From: a virus | Direction: 5' to 3' (one strand) | Length of the DNA: 31,556 bases | IMG/VR virus record: IMGVR_UViG_3300047319_001604 | Location: 1 to 31,556 of that record | Shown here: positions 13,213 through 20,126 of the stretch, piece after piece | Numbering within the stretch: position 1 is the stretch's first letter | How the letters are laid out: each line of letters starts with the position of its first letter | Program-made: the position numbers and the translations under genes | Notes under the pieces: model-generated | Database searches by the model: none | What the model was told of the DNA's origin: nothing | Seen by the model: only the letters and a program-made list of their open reading frames with translations

Positions 13213-13725
13213 ATGGCGCTAGATCGCACGCAGACCGTCTCGGCGACCGGCGCCATGGGATATCCGGTGCCGGTCGTCCTTTCGGATGTCATCGACGAGG
13301 CGGTCGCGGACGCGGCCCTGGCGCCGACCGGGACAACCGCGACGGCCGCCGAACTCAACACGCTGCATTCCGTCACTCCCGGCACCACGGCGGCCTCGAA
13401 GGCTCTCGTCGTCGACGCGAACAAGGCGCTCGACGCGCTCAATGTGACGACATTCGGCGTCGGGGCAAACCGGCTCGTCAGTTCGGGTGCTGTGCGCGCG
13501 GCGCGGCACACGGTATCGGGTGGCGAGGCGGGGGCGCATACGCTCGACATCGTGACGGGCGCCACGACGGTTGTTGCGCAATTCGTGCAGATCCTGCGGT
13601 CGGGAGCTGTGGTCACGGCCGATGCGCATGTCAGCGTCTCCGGTGGCACCCTGACCGTCGCCGACGGCTCGACCTATGCCGTTACCACGGGCGACGTCGT
13701 CAACTGGATAGCGGTCGGCGCCTAG
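13213..13725 (+). CDS. Phage structural protein, unknown, with a T-A-x-E-L-N repeat motif
   Basis: A 170-residue protein. Residues 40-75 contain T-A-A-E-L-N-T-L followed by V-T-P-G-T-T-A-A-S-K-A-L-V-V-D-A-N-K, a motif common in phage virion and fibre proteins where it forms short beta-helical or hairpin turns. The C-terminal half is beta-rich (V-V-A-Q-F-V-Q-I-L-R-S-G, A-H-V-S-V-S-G-G-T-L-T-V). An AGGAAGAGG ribosome-binding site lies upstream. A virion component is likely; whether head or tail cannot be said. Confidence 0.72.
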   Translation: MALDRTQTVSATGAMGYPVPVVLSDVIDEAVADAALAPTGTTATAAELNTLHSVTPGTTAASKALVVDANKALDALNVTTFGVGANRLVSSGAVRAARHTVSGGEAGAHTLDIVTGATTVVAQFVQILRSGAVVTADAHVSVSGGTLTVADGSTYAVTTGDVVNWIAVGA

Positions 13726-13729
13726 AGGC

Positions 13730-14407
13730 ATGGCCCTTTCCGTCGTCACGACGATCCAGTCCCCGGCCGGGAACAGGGACCTCACCGATCTCGCAACGGT
13801 GAAGGACGAACTCGACATCGCCGCGGACGACGAGTCGAGCGATACCTTCCTGAAGCGGGCCATCAGCGAGGCGTCGGCGATCGCCGCGAGGTTCTGCAAC
13901 CGCGTCTCGCCCCGGAACACGTTCGCCGTCGAAACGGTGCAGGACATCATCTACCCGGAACGCGACGCCTATCCCTATCAGGTGCCGGGACAGCTCGACA
14001 CCCTGCAGCTCTCGCACTGGCCGATCGTCGGCATCGATTCCTTGACGGTGGTCGACCCGCCCGGCACGGCGACAGTCCTCGTCGACGGCATCGACTACAA
14101 GCTCATGGCCGAGAGCGGCCAGCTGGTCCGCCTCAGCAAGACGCTTCTGTACCCGACGACCTGGGACCCGAGCATGACGACGGTCGTCTACGAGGCGGGC
14201 TACCAGCCGATCCCGTTCGACGTCGCGCTCGCGGTCCTCAGAATGGTGACCTATCGCTTCTACCTGCGCGGCCGGGACCCGGCCGAGCGCCAGATCAACA
14301 TTCCCGGCGTCGTCGAGCGTCAATACGGCCCGGCCGCGACGGGAAGCAACATCCCCCCCGACATCGCACAGCTCCTCCTGCCCTACCGCGTCCCGGTTAC
14401 CGCATGA
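13730..14407 (+). CDS. Head-tail connector protein, HK97 gp6-like
   Basis: A 225-residue protein of the gp6-like connector family, which forms a ring under the portal. The N-terminus shows the family's pattern: D-L-A-T-V-K-D-E-L-D-I, D-T-F-L-K-R-A-I-S-E-A-S-A-I-A-A-R-F-C-N-R. The middle has beta strands including L-S-H-W-P-I-V-G-I-D-S-L and Y-K-L-M-A-E-S-G-Q-L-V-R-L; V-V-Y-E-A-G-Y near 160-166 and the helix A-L-A-V-L-R-M-V-T-Y-R-F-Y follow. It sits 4 bases after the preceding gene, and its stop overlaps the next start (ATGA), as expected of a head-completion operon. Confidence 0.88.
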   Translation: MALSVVTTIQSPAGNRDLTDLATVKDELDIAADDESSDTFLKRAISEASAIAARFCNRVSPRNTFAVETVQDIIYPERDAYPYQVPGQLDTLQLSHWPIVGIDSLTVVDPPGTATVLVDGIDYKLMAESGQLVRLSKTLLYPTTWDPSMTTVVYEAGYQPIPFDVALAVLRMVTYRFYLRGRDPAERQINIPGVVERQYGPAATGSNIPPDIAQLLLPYRVPVTA

Positions 14408-14778
14408 GCGAGGCGTCGAGGTGCATCGCCGATTTGGATCGTGAGTTGACACGCCTTGGCGACACGGTGCAACTCCAGCGCCTCATAGCGGACCCGGATA
14501 CCGGCAACCGGACGGTGTCGTTTTCGGCGGATTTTCGGGCCCGGGTCGATGCCCACCATCCGCAAGAGCTGGTTCCGATGAGCGGCGAGGCGCCGAACAC
14601 CCGGGTCATCCTCTCGCCGACCGGCCTCAGGAAAGCGAACTGGCCAGGCCTTCCGCAAAAGGACGACCGGCTGGTGATCGGCGGCAAGAACAACAACATC
14701 GAGATCGTCAGCCCGCTCTCGATCGGCGATGTGATCGTGCGCATCGAACTCGAATGCCGCGGCGATTTCAATCTATAG
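14404..14778 (+). CDS. Head-closure or head-tail adaptor protein
   Basis: A 124-residue protein directly after the connector, overlapping it by 4 bases. The layout (amphipathic N-terminus, L-Q-R-L-I-A-D-P-D-T-G-N-R-T, F-R-A-R-V-D, then K-D-D-R-L-V-I-G-G-K-N-N-N-I-E-I-V-S-P, and a final strand I-V-R-I-E-L-E-C-R-G) matches the small beta-barrel head-completion proteins of the SPP1 gp16/HK97 gp7 type. These close the connector channel and bind the tail. Assignment rests on gene order and the D-R-L-x-I-x-G barrel pattern, not on a strong signature. Confidence 0.72.
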   Translation: MSEASRCIADLDRELTRLGDTVQLQRLIADPDTGNRTVSFSADFRARVDAHHPQELVPMSGEAPNTRVILSPTGLRKANWPGLPQKDDRLVIGGKNNNIEIVSPLSIGDVIVRIELECRGDFNL

Positions 14779-14793
14779 GTCAGGGGGAGCCGC

Positions 14794-15282
14794 ATGGCGG
14801 ATAAATTGGTAGTCGTCCCCGAGACCGGCATAACCAAGCGCCTCAAGGACATGGGCGACGGCACCTGGGCCGAGGTCGTGCAGCTCGCGGACAACCCGGC
14901 GATCACGATCGGGGACGTAGCCATCTCCCAGACCACTCCGGGGACGACCAACAAGGTCTGGCTGACGGACATCAACGACGGCGAATATGAAACCGTCGCC
15001 GCCTCGCAGACCGACCAGATCCTCGGCGCGACCGGCGGTGTCGGCGACTATCTCTCCGGGGTCCTCATCGTGCCTGGAACGACCGCAGCGGGCGCCGTGT
15101 CGATCAAGGACGGCAACGGCTCGGCCATCTCGATCTTCGCCGGCGGGGGCACCACCCCTCTTTCTACGCTGATCTCCTTCTTCGTTCCGCTCGGGATCAG
15201 ATCACGTAATGCGACGACACCAGGCTGGAAGATCACGACTGGCGCCAACGTGACAGCGATCGGGGTGGGGAACTTCACCTGA
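14794..15282 (+). CDS. Beta-rich phage structural protein, unknown
   Basis: A 162-residue protein with a beta-sandwich-like pattern: Q-I-L-G-A-T-G-G-V-G-D-Y-L near 75-87, L-I-V-P-G-T-T-A-A-G-A-V-S-I-K-D-G-N-G near 91-109, F-F-V-P-L-G-I near 130 and W-K-I-T-T-G-A-N-V near the end. The series G-A-x-G-D-Y-L, P-x-T-x-x-G-A-V-S-I-x-D-G, P-L-G, W-x-x-T-T-G-A-N-V recurs in uncharacterised phage proteins near tail genes. AGGGGG precedes the ATG. Its stop overlaps the lectin-like gene, so the two are probably translated together. Confidence 0.72.
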   Translation: MADKLVVVPETGITKRLKDMGDGTWAEVVQLADNPAITIGDVAISQTTPGTTNKVWLTDINDGEYETVAASQTDQILGATGGVGDYLSGVLIVPGTTAAGAVSIKDGNGSAISIFAGGGTTPLSTLISFFVPLGIRSRNATTPGWKITTGANVTAIGVGNFT

Positions 15283-16073
15283 TGCTGCTGCCCGCGCACC
15301 GGGGGCTCGTAGCACCGGTCGCGGCGCTAAGCGCCGCGGGTGGCGGTGCTCCCTATGTCGCAAAGGCGGTGCATTTCGATGGTAGTCAGTTTCTAAATAT
15401 AAACAGTTTGACCGCGACGGACAGCGGGCTTCTCTCGGTATCATTTTGGTTTCGTCGTCATGTTATCGCGGCATCAGCGCAACTTTGGACTGTAGACCCC
15501 GCCGGAATTTATCTTTCCACTTGTGGATTTGGGCAGGCTGCCGGCCCATCTTCCCTGTTTACGCAGAATATTGCTAACGCGGCGAACACCGACAATGCTT
15601 CGATTGATACGACGGGCGTCGCAATCTCCCTAGACATCTGGCATCACGTGCTTTTGAGTATGGATGTCAGCGGAGCGGGAATTGCAAAACTATATCTCGA
15701 CCGAGTTGATGCCGGGACTGCGATCTTTAACGGTGCACCGTTTACGATAGCCTTCAATGGTTTGTCATTTATGGTCGGCGCGGATACTTTTGGGGGTGAT
15801 GAATTTATCGGAGATGTTGCTGATTTATGGATAGCTCCTGGTCAATCATTACTTATCGCGGGTGATATCCCATCTGCGACGCTCGATAAGTTCGTGACCG
15901 CTGGCATCAAACCCGTCGATCTTGGTGCGGACGGCTCGACGCCAACGGGAACAGCTCCAGCAATCTTTTTCTCCGACGACGCCTCGGCCTTCGGGCAGCC
16001 GAACCTCGGAACGGGCGGTGCTTTCACTCTAACCGGCTCTCTGACCAACGCGAGCACCAGCCCGAGCGACTAA
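15282..16073 (+). CDS. LamG-like (concanavalin-type) lectin-domain virion protein
   Basis: A 263-residue protein whose residues about 25-200 fit a concanavalin-like jelly-roll of the LamG type: A-V-H-F-D-G-S-Q-F-L, then L-S-V-S-F-W-F-R-R, W-H-H-V-L-L-S-M-D, A-K-L-Y-L-D-R-V-D-A-G and V-A-D-L-W-I-A-P-G-Q. These are the usual six strand landmarks, including the W-H-H-V core. Such domains bind sugars or mediate attachment. The N-terminal 22 residues are Ala/Gly-rich. Codons of the lectin part are markedly AT-richer than in neighbours, consistent with modular acquisition. The ATG overlaps the previous stop. A 125-base gap with no recognisable feature follows, apart from the next gene's GGGAG site. 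Confidence 0.82.
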   Translation: MLLPAHRGLVAPVAALSAAGGGAPYVAKAVHFDGSQFLNINSLTATDSGLLSVSFWFRRHVIAASAQLWTVDPAGIYLSTCGFGQAAGPSSLFTQNIANAANTDNASIDTTGVAISLDIWHHVLLSMDVSGAGIAKLYLDRVDAGTAIFNGAPFTIAFNGLSFMVGADTFGGDEFIGDVADLWIAPGQSLLIAGDIPSATLDKFVTAGIKPVDLGADGSTPTGTAPAIFFSDDASAFGQPNLGTGGAFTLTGSLTNASTSPSD

Positions 16074-16198
16074 AGCCCCCGGCAGCGTCTACCGCGCCAG
16101 GACCATCCGGCCACCTCACGCACCCTCTCCCGCATAAACGCCCTCGGCGGCGCAAACCCAAACACCCAGCAACCGCTTTTCCACAGGGAGCAAAAACC

Positions 16199-16591
16199 AT
16201 GGCACGCACCAACATCGTCGCAAATGCCGCCGGCGTCAGTCTCTTGACGTCCTACCCGACGCTGCCGATCGGGAGCGACGCGGCCACACCCTCCTTCACC
16301 TCGACAAGCGACGTCGCGATAAGCCGTCAGACCGCTCTGATCGATGGGAAGACGATGGTCCTCGCGTACAACAGCGGCACGATCGCGCACACGATCAGCT
16401 TCACCAGCATCGTGGATTCGCTGAACCGCGCCGGCGACATCGAGACCTACTCGGTTAAGCCCGCCTCCGCCGCGGTTCCTATCGCAATCTTCGGTCCCTT
16501 CAAGTCCCCTGGCTGGGCACAGACCGGGAATGTGCTCTTTATCGACTATTCCGACAAGGAGCTGCAGGTAGCGGTCCTCACGCTGCCGTAA
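16199..16591 (+). CDS. Small virion-type protein, unknown
   Basis: A 130-residue protein between the lectin-like gene and the tail terminator. It reads as alternating beta strands: T-S-D-V-A-I-S, G-K-T-M-V-L-A-Y-N-S-G-T, H-T-I-S-F-T-S-I-V-D, I-A-I-F-G-P-F, V-L-F-I-D-Y-S-D-K-E-L-Q-V-A-V-L-T-L-P. The T-M-V-L-A-Y-N, H-T-I-S-F-T-S, F-G-P-F and G-W order is typical of a class of small phage proteins of unknown function lying upstream of tail genes. A GGGAG ribosome-binding site is present. No membrane segment. Confidence 0.7.
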   Translation: MARTNIVANAAGVSLLTSYPTLPIGSDAATPSFTSTSDVAISRQTALIDGKTMVLAYNSGTIAHTISFTSIVDSLNRAGDIETYSVKPASAAVPIAIFGPFKSPGWAQTGNVLFIDYSDKELQVAVLTLP

Positions 16592-16597
16592 CTGCTG

Positions 16598-17059
16598 ATG
16601 GCCTCCGGTCGCGAGACGATCCTCGCCCGTCTCCTCCTCATCGCCCAGGGGACGTCGGGCATCAACGCGGCGGTACGCAATGCCGCCGACGCTGCGGGTC
16701 TTACCCGGCCGGCGATTATCATCCACGACGGGTCGGAGACGCGGCTCGACGGGCCCCTGAGCGAGCGTTTTTCGCGTCGGCAGAACCGGGAACTGACGCC
16801 GGAAATCTTCATCCTCGCCTACGCCTCGGAGCCGGATGTCGGGACGCTTTTGAACCAGTGCGCCGAGCGCTTTCTCTCGGCGCTGACGCAAGACACGGAA
16901 CTCCTCGCGGCCATCGGCGCCGACCCGTCGGGAACGACCGCCGACGGCGAAATCCGCTACGAGAGCTGCGTGCTGGAGCCGGCCGTGGCCGAGTCGAGGG
17001 AGAGGCGGATGCTGCTGACGATCGTCTTTACCTATCCCTACAAGGTAGCCGGCACCTAA
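16598..17059 (+). CDS. Tail terminator-like protein
   Basis: A 153-residue protein in the position of the tail terminator, which caps the tail tube and joins it to the head. It has the expected alpha/beta arrangement: helix R-E-T-I-L-A-R-L-L-L-I-A, strand P-A-I-I-I-H-D-G, strand E-I-F-I-L-A-Y-A, a long helix L-L-N-Q-C-A-E-R-F-L-S-A-L and two closing strands, the last being M-L-L-T-I-V-F-T-Y. Gene order (before the tail tube gene) supports the assignment; there is no decisive motif. AT 6-7 bases from the previous gene, probably coupled. Confidence 0.72.
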   Translation: MASGRETILARLLLIAQGTSGINAAVRNAADAAGLTRPAIIIHDGSETRLDGPLSERFSRRQNRELTPEIFILAYASEPDVGTLLNQCAERFLSALTQDTELLAAIGADPSGTTADGEIRYESCVLEPAVAESRERRMLLTIVFTYPYKVAGT

Positions 17060-17088
17060 GGGCCGCCCTTCAAAAAGGAGAGAATTTC

Positions 17089-17631
17089 ATGGCCACCTCA
17101 CCCAGCCCCCTCAATTACCGCATCGGCCGGGGCATTGTGAAATGGAAGGGCGCGCTCGACGTCAGCTACCGGTTTCTCGGCAATGCTCCCAGCCTGACGA
17201 CGACCCCGGCCGTCACGCGCCTCCCGCACTATAACGCGCAGGAGGGCATCCGCCGTCTCGACCTCAACCCGGTCGTGCAGCTCGGCATGGCGTTGAAGGT
17301 GCAGCTTGAAGAAATCACGCCGGAGAACCTGGCGCTGGCCTTCCTCGGCTCCCAGGCCGGCAGCATCGTCAACATCCTGGACGTCGGCAACGTCACCGGA
17401 GCGCTGCGCTTTATCGGCACCAACAGCACGGGCGACAAGGAGCAGGCCGATTTCCCGAACGTCACGATTGCGCCAGGCGGTGCGCTCGAATGGATCGGCC
17501 AGCAGTATTCAATCCTCGAAGTCGACGGCGAAGTCCTCGCGCTGACGACCGGCACCGGGATCGGCGGGCTGATGGTCGTCGGCAGTTTTGGCCTCATCAC
17601 CCACGGAATCACCGACGAGGTTGTGTACTGA
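17089..17631 (+). CDS. Major tail tube protein
   Basis: A 180-residue protein with a very strong ribosome-binding site (AAAAAGGAGAG), as expected of a highly expressed tail tube gene. It begins Y-R-I-G-R-G-I-V-K-W-K and is beta-rich with a central L-K-V-Q-L-E-E-I-T-P-E-N-L-A-L-A-F-L-G segment, a helix between strands as in tube proteins, and a terminal sequence G-S-F-G-L-I-T-H-G. It precedes the assembly chaperone by only one base. I chose ATG 17089 over any upstream in-frame start because of the ribosome-binding site and fit to the family length. Confidence 0.85.
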   Translation: MATSPSPLNYRIGRGIVKWKGALDVSYRFLGNAPSLTTTPAVTRLPHYNAQEGIRRLDLNPVVQLGMALKVQLEEITPENLALAFLGSQAGSIVNILDVGNVTGALRFIGTNSTGDKEQADFPNVTIAPGGALEWIGQQYSILEVDGEVLALTTGTGIGGLMVVGSFGLITHGITDEVVY

Positions 17632-17632
17632 C

Positions 17633-18046
17633 ATGCCGTCTCTTCTCGACATCATGCCGCTATCGAAGAAGGTGCGGCTCGGCGGCGGCCAGGAGGTCGA
17701 GTTCTTCGGTCTCAGCGCCCGGGAAATCGGCGCGCTGGTAAAGCGCTTTCCCGAGGCGCAGGTGCTATTGGGTGCCGGCTCCAGCCCGGCCACGATCGTC
17801 GACATATTCCCCGAGCTGGCCGCGGCCGCAATTGCGGCATCGGCGCACGCGGAGGGCGTCGAGGAGGAGGAAGCCGCTGCCAGATGGTCCGGGGCCGACC
17901 AGTCGCTTGCCCTCGCTGCCATCGCTGAAATGTCGTTGCCGGCCAGCATAGCCGGCCCTTTCGCCGCGGTGTTTCAGGGCGCGACACCGGCCCCGGACAG
18001 CCCCGCAGCCCCGGCGACGAGCTCGCCCGAGCGATCCACCGACTGA
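17633..18046 (+). CDS. Tail assembly chaperone, short form (gpG-like)
   Basis: A 137-residue protein in the place of lambda gpG / HK97 gp13, the chaperone that coats the tape measure protein during tail assembly. It starts P-S-L-L-D-I-M-P-L-S-K-K-V-R, followed by a beta strand Q-E-V-E-F-F-G-L-S and a helix A-R-E-I-G-A-L-V-K-R-F-P-E, a layout usual in this protein group. Residues 111-137 are Ala/Pro-rich and look like translation past a frameshift site. Downstream is a start-less open frame in -1 that continues with a well-ordered helical domain (see the next two entries). Confidence 0.82.
   Translation: MPSLLDIMPLSKKVRLGGGQEVEFFGLSAREIGALVKRFPEAQVLLGAGSSPATIVDIFPELAAAAIAASAHAEGVEEEEAAARWSGADQSLALAAIAEMSLPASIAGPFAAVFQGATPAPDSPAAPATSSPERSTD
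17956..17962 (+). promoter_or_regulatory. Candidate -1 programmed frameshift slip site CCCTTTC
   Basis: In the chaperone frame the codons read GGC CCT TTC, so CCCTTTC has the X-XXY-YYZ phasing for tandem -1 slippage. After the slip both tRNAs can re-pair with CCC and TTT. The -1 frame is open from 17929 to 18240 and has no ATG, GTG or TTG start before its conserved part, so frameshifting is the most economical way to express it. The 20-40 bases downstream are GC-rich, but I could not confirm a stimulating structure. Confidence 0.6.
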
Positions 18047-18240
18047 CAGTCCTCGGTTACGCCGAAGACGCCGTATGGGGAAAAACGCCGCGCCAGATAG
18101 CGGCGCTTTTGATGATAGAGGCAAGAGAGCACGCCCGGGCCCTCCGTGAAGCCCTCTCGATAGCGGCCCTCGCGGCAAGCGGCGACGGGGACGCGATCAA
18201 GCGCCAGCTGCGGATACTGGAACTGTCGAGCGAGGAGTGA
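17962..18240 (+). CDS. Tail assembly chaperone extension (gpGT-like, -1 frame)
   Basis: This 92-codon segment is read in frame -1 relative to the short chaperone. A fusion across 17956-17962 would give about 202 residues (110 from the first frame, 92 here). Its second half is ordered and helical: E-L-A-R-A-I-H-R-L-T-V-L-G-Y, W-G-K-T-P-R-Q-I-A-A-L-L, then A-L-R-E-A-L-S-I-A-A-L, A-I-K-R-Q-L-R-I-L-E. In lambda-like tails such T domains bind the tail tube protein. There is no standard start codon in the open segment upstream of it; the first TTG/ATG pair (about 18109) lies inside the conserved helix, so separate initiation is unlikely. The HK97 gp10-like gene starts 4 bases after the stop. Confidence 0.72.
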   Translation, partial: RRGVSGRDTGPGQPRSPGDELARAIHRLTVLGYAEDAVWGKTPRQIAALLMIEAREHARALREALSIAALAASGDGDAIKRQLRILELSSEE

Positions 18241-18244
18241 GGGG

Positions 18245-18727
18245 ATGGCGGCACCGATCACCTTGTCCTTCGATTTCAACGAGACCAAGGAGATTGCCCG
18301 GTTCACCGACCTCCCGCCAAACCTGCAAAAGGCCCTCCTCGTCCGGCTGCGGCCGATCGAGGAGAAGATGCTGTCGCGGGTGAAGGCGGCCGTACCGGTG
18401 CGGACGGGGAAACTCCTCAACGAGATCCAGGGGTTCCTCGACAGCGGCCCCGACTGGGTGCGCGCCCGGGTCCGGGTGATCATCGACAAGGGTGCCGGCA
18501 GCGGCAAAAGGGGCAATTACGACGCCGGGAAAGCCGCGGCCCTTGAATACGGCGCAACCGGCTCGGTTCAAGTGCAGGCTTTCAGGCGCCGGCGCGGAGA
18601 GGACGTAAGGTCCTACCAGCGGCGGGTAAACATTACCGCCCGGATGTTCCTGCGCGGCCCCTTCGCGGCGACGAGGCCGGAAGCGACGGAGGCGATCAAG
18701 GCGGCGATCGACGATGTGACGAAGTGA
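18245..18727 (+). CDS. HK97 gp10-like tail-completion protein
   Basis: A 160-residue protein of the HK97 gp10 type. The helix L-P-P-N-L-Q-K-A-L-L-V-R-L-R-P-I-E-E-K-M-L followed by A-A-V-P-V-R-T-G-K-L is the family signature (P-V-R-T-G-x-L), and A-A-L-E-Y-G-A-T and a terminal R-M-F-L-R-G-P-F-A complete it. These proteins act at the head-tail joint or tail completion. It more often lies before the tail terminator than after the chaperone, so this order is slightly unusual. It is the last plus-strand gene before the inverted cassette. Only 11 bases separate its stop from the HNH gene's stop on the other strand. Confidence 0.85.
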   Translation: MAAPITLSFDFNETKEIARFTDLPPNLQKALLVRLRPIEEKMLSRVKAAVPVRTGKLLNEIQGFLDSGPDWVRARVRVIIDKGAGSGKRGNYDAGKAAALEYGATGSVQVQAFRRRRGEDVRSYQRRVNITARMFLRGPFAATRPEATEAIKAAIDDVTK

Positions 18728-18738
18728 AAATGCGAGAT

Positions 18739-19626
18739 CTAGACGAGCAGACCTTGGCCGGTCCGCGGATTATAGCGTCTCGCCCCTTTGCTTGAGTTGC
18801 ACGATGCGCATGCGAGGACAAGGTTGTTCGGGTCATTCGATCCAAGGTGGCTGCTGATTGGCAGAACGTGATCTATTGTCAAGGGCCGCTTTCGCGTAAA
18901 GGGTTTTTTGCAGAAGTGGCATTTGCTTGAAGCGGCCATCATGCGCTTGATATCCTCAGCGGTGACTTCGCCAAGTATCGACCGCTTACGAGCGCGCCGC
19001 CGATGTTCTGCTGCCCGCTTCTTTTCTGGATTGGCTTTTTTCCAGGCCCGCGAGTTCGTAGCCACCCTTTCGCGATTGGCAGCATACCAAGCATTTCCCC
19101 ACGCACGCTTCTTTTCCGGATTGGCCTTATCCCAGGCGTTAGCCCACGCGCGCACCTTTTCTGGATTAGACTTTTTCCAGGAGCGTTTTGTCGCGTTATT
19201 CTTTTCTCGATTAGCCTCGTGCCAAGCACGGTTTGACGCTGCCCTCTTTTTCGGATTGGCCTTTGCCCACGCCGTCTTTAACGCTGCCACCTTTTCCGGA
19301 TTATCTGCTCGCCAAGCCCGGCCGCATTCAACGCATGCAGCCCCGGACACAAGACGTTCCGCGACGTGCTCGCGCTTACAGGGCTTTCCGGTGAAATAAT
19401 ATTTAAGACCTAGCGCCCTGGCGCTTGTGCGGGAGATGATGCGGGGATCGCTTAATCGCGGGATCGAGATTGCGGAAATATCGACGGACCGGCGTAGGTT
19501 CTCAGCCGCGCATAAGCGACCACAAAACCGCCTTTTGCGCCATTGCCGCTGCGAATAATCGCGCGGCCGTTCAAATGCGGCGCCGCACCTTTCGCATAGT
19601 TTCGTCTCAGGCGGTGACGCAGACAT
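18739..19626 (-). CDS. HNH endonuclease with zinc finger and seven spacer repeats
   Basis: A 295-residue protein on the minus strand, opposite to all structural genes. Residues 11-39 hold a C-x2-C...C-x3-C putative zinc finger. Residues about 80-105 have G-K-P-C-K-R-E-H-V-A-E-R and C-V-E-C, a second Cys motif common in phage HNH proteins. From residue 109 come seven starts of a 15-residue helical unit with consensus N-P-E-K-x-R-A-x-x-x-A-W-x-K-A. The nuclease domain at 236-280 has C236-x2-C239, the catalytic-type D252-H253, N268 and C273-x2-C276, all the expected HNH residues. It is probably a homing or free-standing nicking/cutting endonuclease. The gene begins 6 bases after the upstream membrane protein gene. 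Confidence 0.92.
   Translation of the reverse strand: MSASPPETKLCERCGAAFERPRDYSQRQWRKRRFCGRLCAAENLRRSVDISAISIPRLSDPRIISRTSARALGLKYYFTGKPCKREHVAERLVSGAACVECGRAWRADNPEKVAALKTAWAKANPKKRAASNRAWHEANREKNNATKRSWKKSNPEKVRAWANAWDKANPEKKRAWGNAWYAANRERVATNSRAWKKANPEKKRAAEHRRRARKRSILGEVTAEDIKRMMAASSKCHFCKKPFTRKRPLTIDHVLPISSHLGSNDPNNLVLACASCNSSKGARRYNPRTGQGLLV
19033..19302 (-). repeat. Six full 45-base repeats within the HNH gene
   Basis: Six consecutive 45-base units encode 15-residue repeats (residues 109-198); a seventh, degraded unit continues to about 19003. Each unit starts N-P/R-E/K-K/R and has a Trp near position 12. The units differ at the DNA level, so this is an older array, not a recent expansion. 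It probably forms an extended, basic helical linker that contacts DNA. Confidence 0.88.
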
Positions 19627-19632
19627 TTGGCT

Positions 19633-19950
19633 TCACCGCCGGGCGCGCGCGGTGCACGCATCGATCGTGTCCAGGCCGCGCGCAAGGCAGTTCTCGAACA
19701 CCTCTCGACGCTGGGCTTCCTTGACCCGCTCCACGGCGGTCACGGCATCCTTGAATTGATCGAATGAACGTTGTCGCGCCGCCTCGGCCTCGACCTCTTG
19801 AGTTGCCGCCGGCGCTGTTGCCGCTTTTTGCGCGGGGGTCTTTGGAATGCTGACCAAGCCGATAATCAGGCCCACAACGATCGCCGCGGCTATGCCGACA
19901 GCTACCTTTGCTGTCGTCGCCTTTTCCGTTTCCGTCATCGGTTTGATCAT
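19633..19950 (-). CDS. Small single-pass membrane protein, unknown (possible moron)
   Basis: A 105-residue protein with one strong membrane helix at about 15-35 (A-V-G-I-A-A-A-I-V-V-G-L-I-I-G-L-V), a Pro/Ala-rich linker and a charged helical C-terminal region. Lys residues before the helix and the lack of a cleavage motif suggest an N-in signal anchor with the C-terminal domain in the periplasm, where Cys88 and Cys99 could form a disulfide (inference). The ATG overlaps the stop of the ribbon-helix-helix gene; an in-frame ATG 12 bases on (19938) is an alternative. Its setting, between a regulator and an HNH gene and against the direction of the late genes, is that of a moron. Superinfection exclusion is one possible role; no family is recognised. 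Confidence 0.68.
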   Translation of the reverse strand: MIKPMTETEKATTAKVAVGIAAAIVVGLIIGLVSIPKTPAQKAATAPAATQEVEAEAARQRSFDQFKDAVTAVERVKEAQRREVFENCLARGLDTIDACTARARR

Positions 19951-20120
19951 TTCGGATTTTCCTTACCGGCATTGAGGCCCATCTCGATCAGCCGGCGGAT
20001 CGCTTCGTTCTCGGAGCTGAGGCGCCTTTCGTAGCGAAAGTCGCGAACGCGCTCCGCCAGTTCCGCTGTCAGAGGAACCAGCTTTTTGATCGGAAAGATG
20101 ACCTCGGTGAACCGCGCCAT
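19947..20120 (-). CDS. Ribbon-helix-helix (Arc/CopG-like) DNA-binding protein
   Basis: A 57-residue protein on the minus strand. Sequence landmarks are a short strand V-I-F-P-I-K-K-L-V, then L-T-A-E-L-A-E-R-V-R-D-F-R-Y (helix 1), a turn E-R-R-L-S-S, and E-N-E-A-I-R-R-L-I-E-M-G-L (helix 2). This matches the RHH pattern P-L-T-x-E-L-x-x-R-V, R-x-x-S-x-x-E-A-I-R-x-L-I-x-x-G-L. RHH proteins act as dimeric repressors, binding operators with the N-terminal strand. Its stop TGA overlaps the ATG of the membrane protein (ATGA), so the two are coupled and the repressor probably autoregulates the three-gene cassette. The start ATG at 20120 lies seven bases past the -10 hexamer, see promoter. Confidence 0.8.
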   Translation of the reverse strand: MARFTEVIFPIKKLVPLTAELAERVRDFRYERRLSSENEAIRRLIEMGLNAGKENPK

Positions 20121-20126
20121 CCGGCG

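Noticed and set aside
16074-16198. Possible small gene or regulatory element in the 125-base gap
   Set aside because: No open frame with a start and ribosome-binding site, and no clear inverted repeat; only the ribosome-binding site of the next gene is visible.
19033-19302. CRISPR array
   Set aside because: The 45-base periodicity is protein-coding repeat sequence without spacers.
19607-19972. Alternative minus-strand frame overlapping the membrane protein
   Set aside because: Highly charged Arg/Gly/Asp-rich composition and no membrane segment; the frame kept has a coherent membrane helix and an ATGA junction with the RHH gene.
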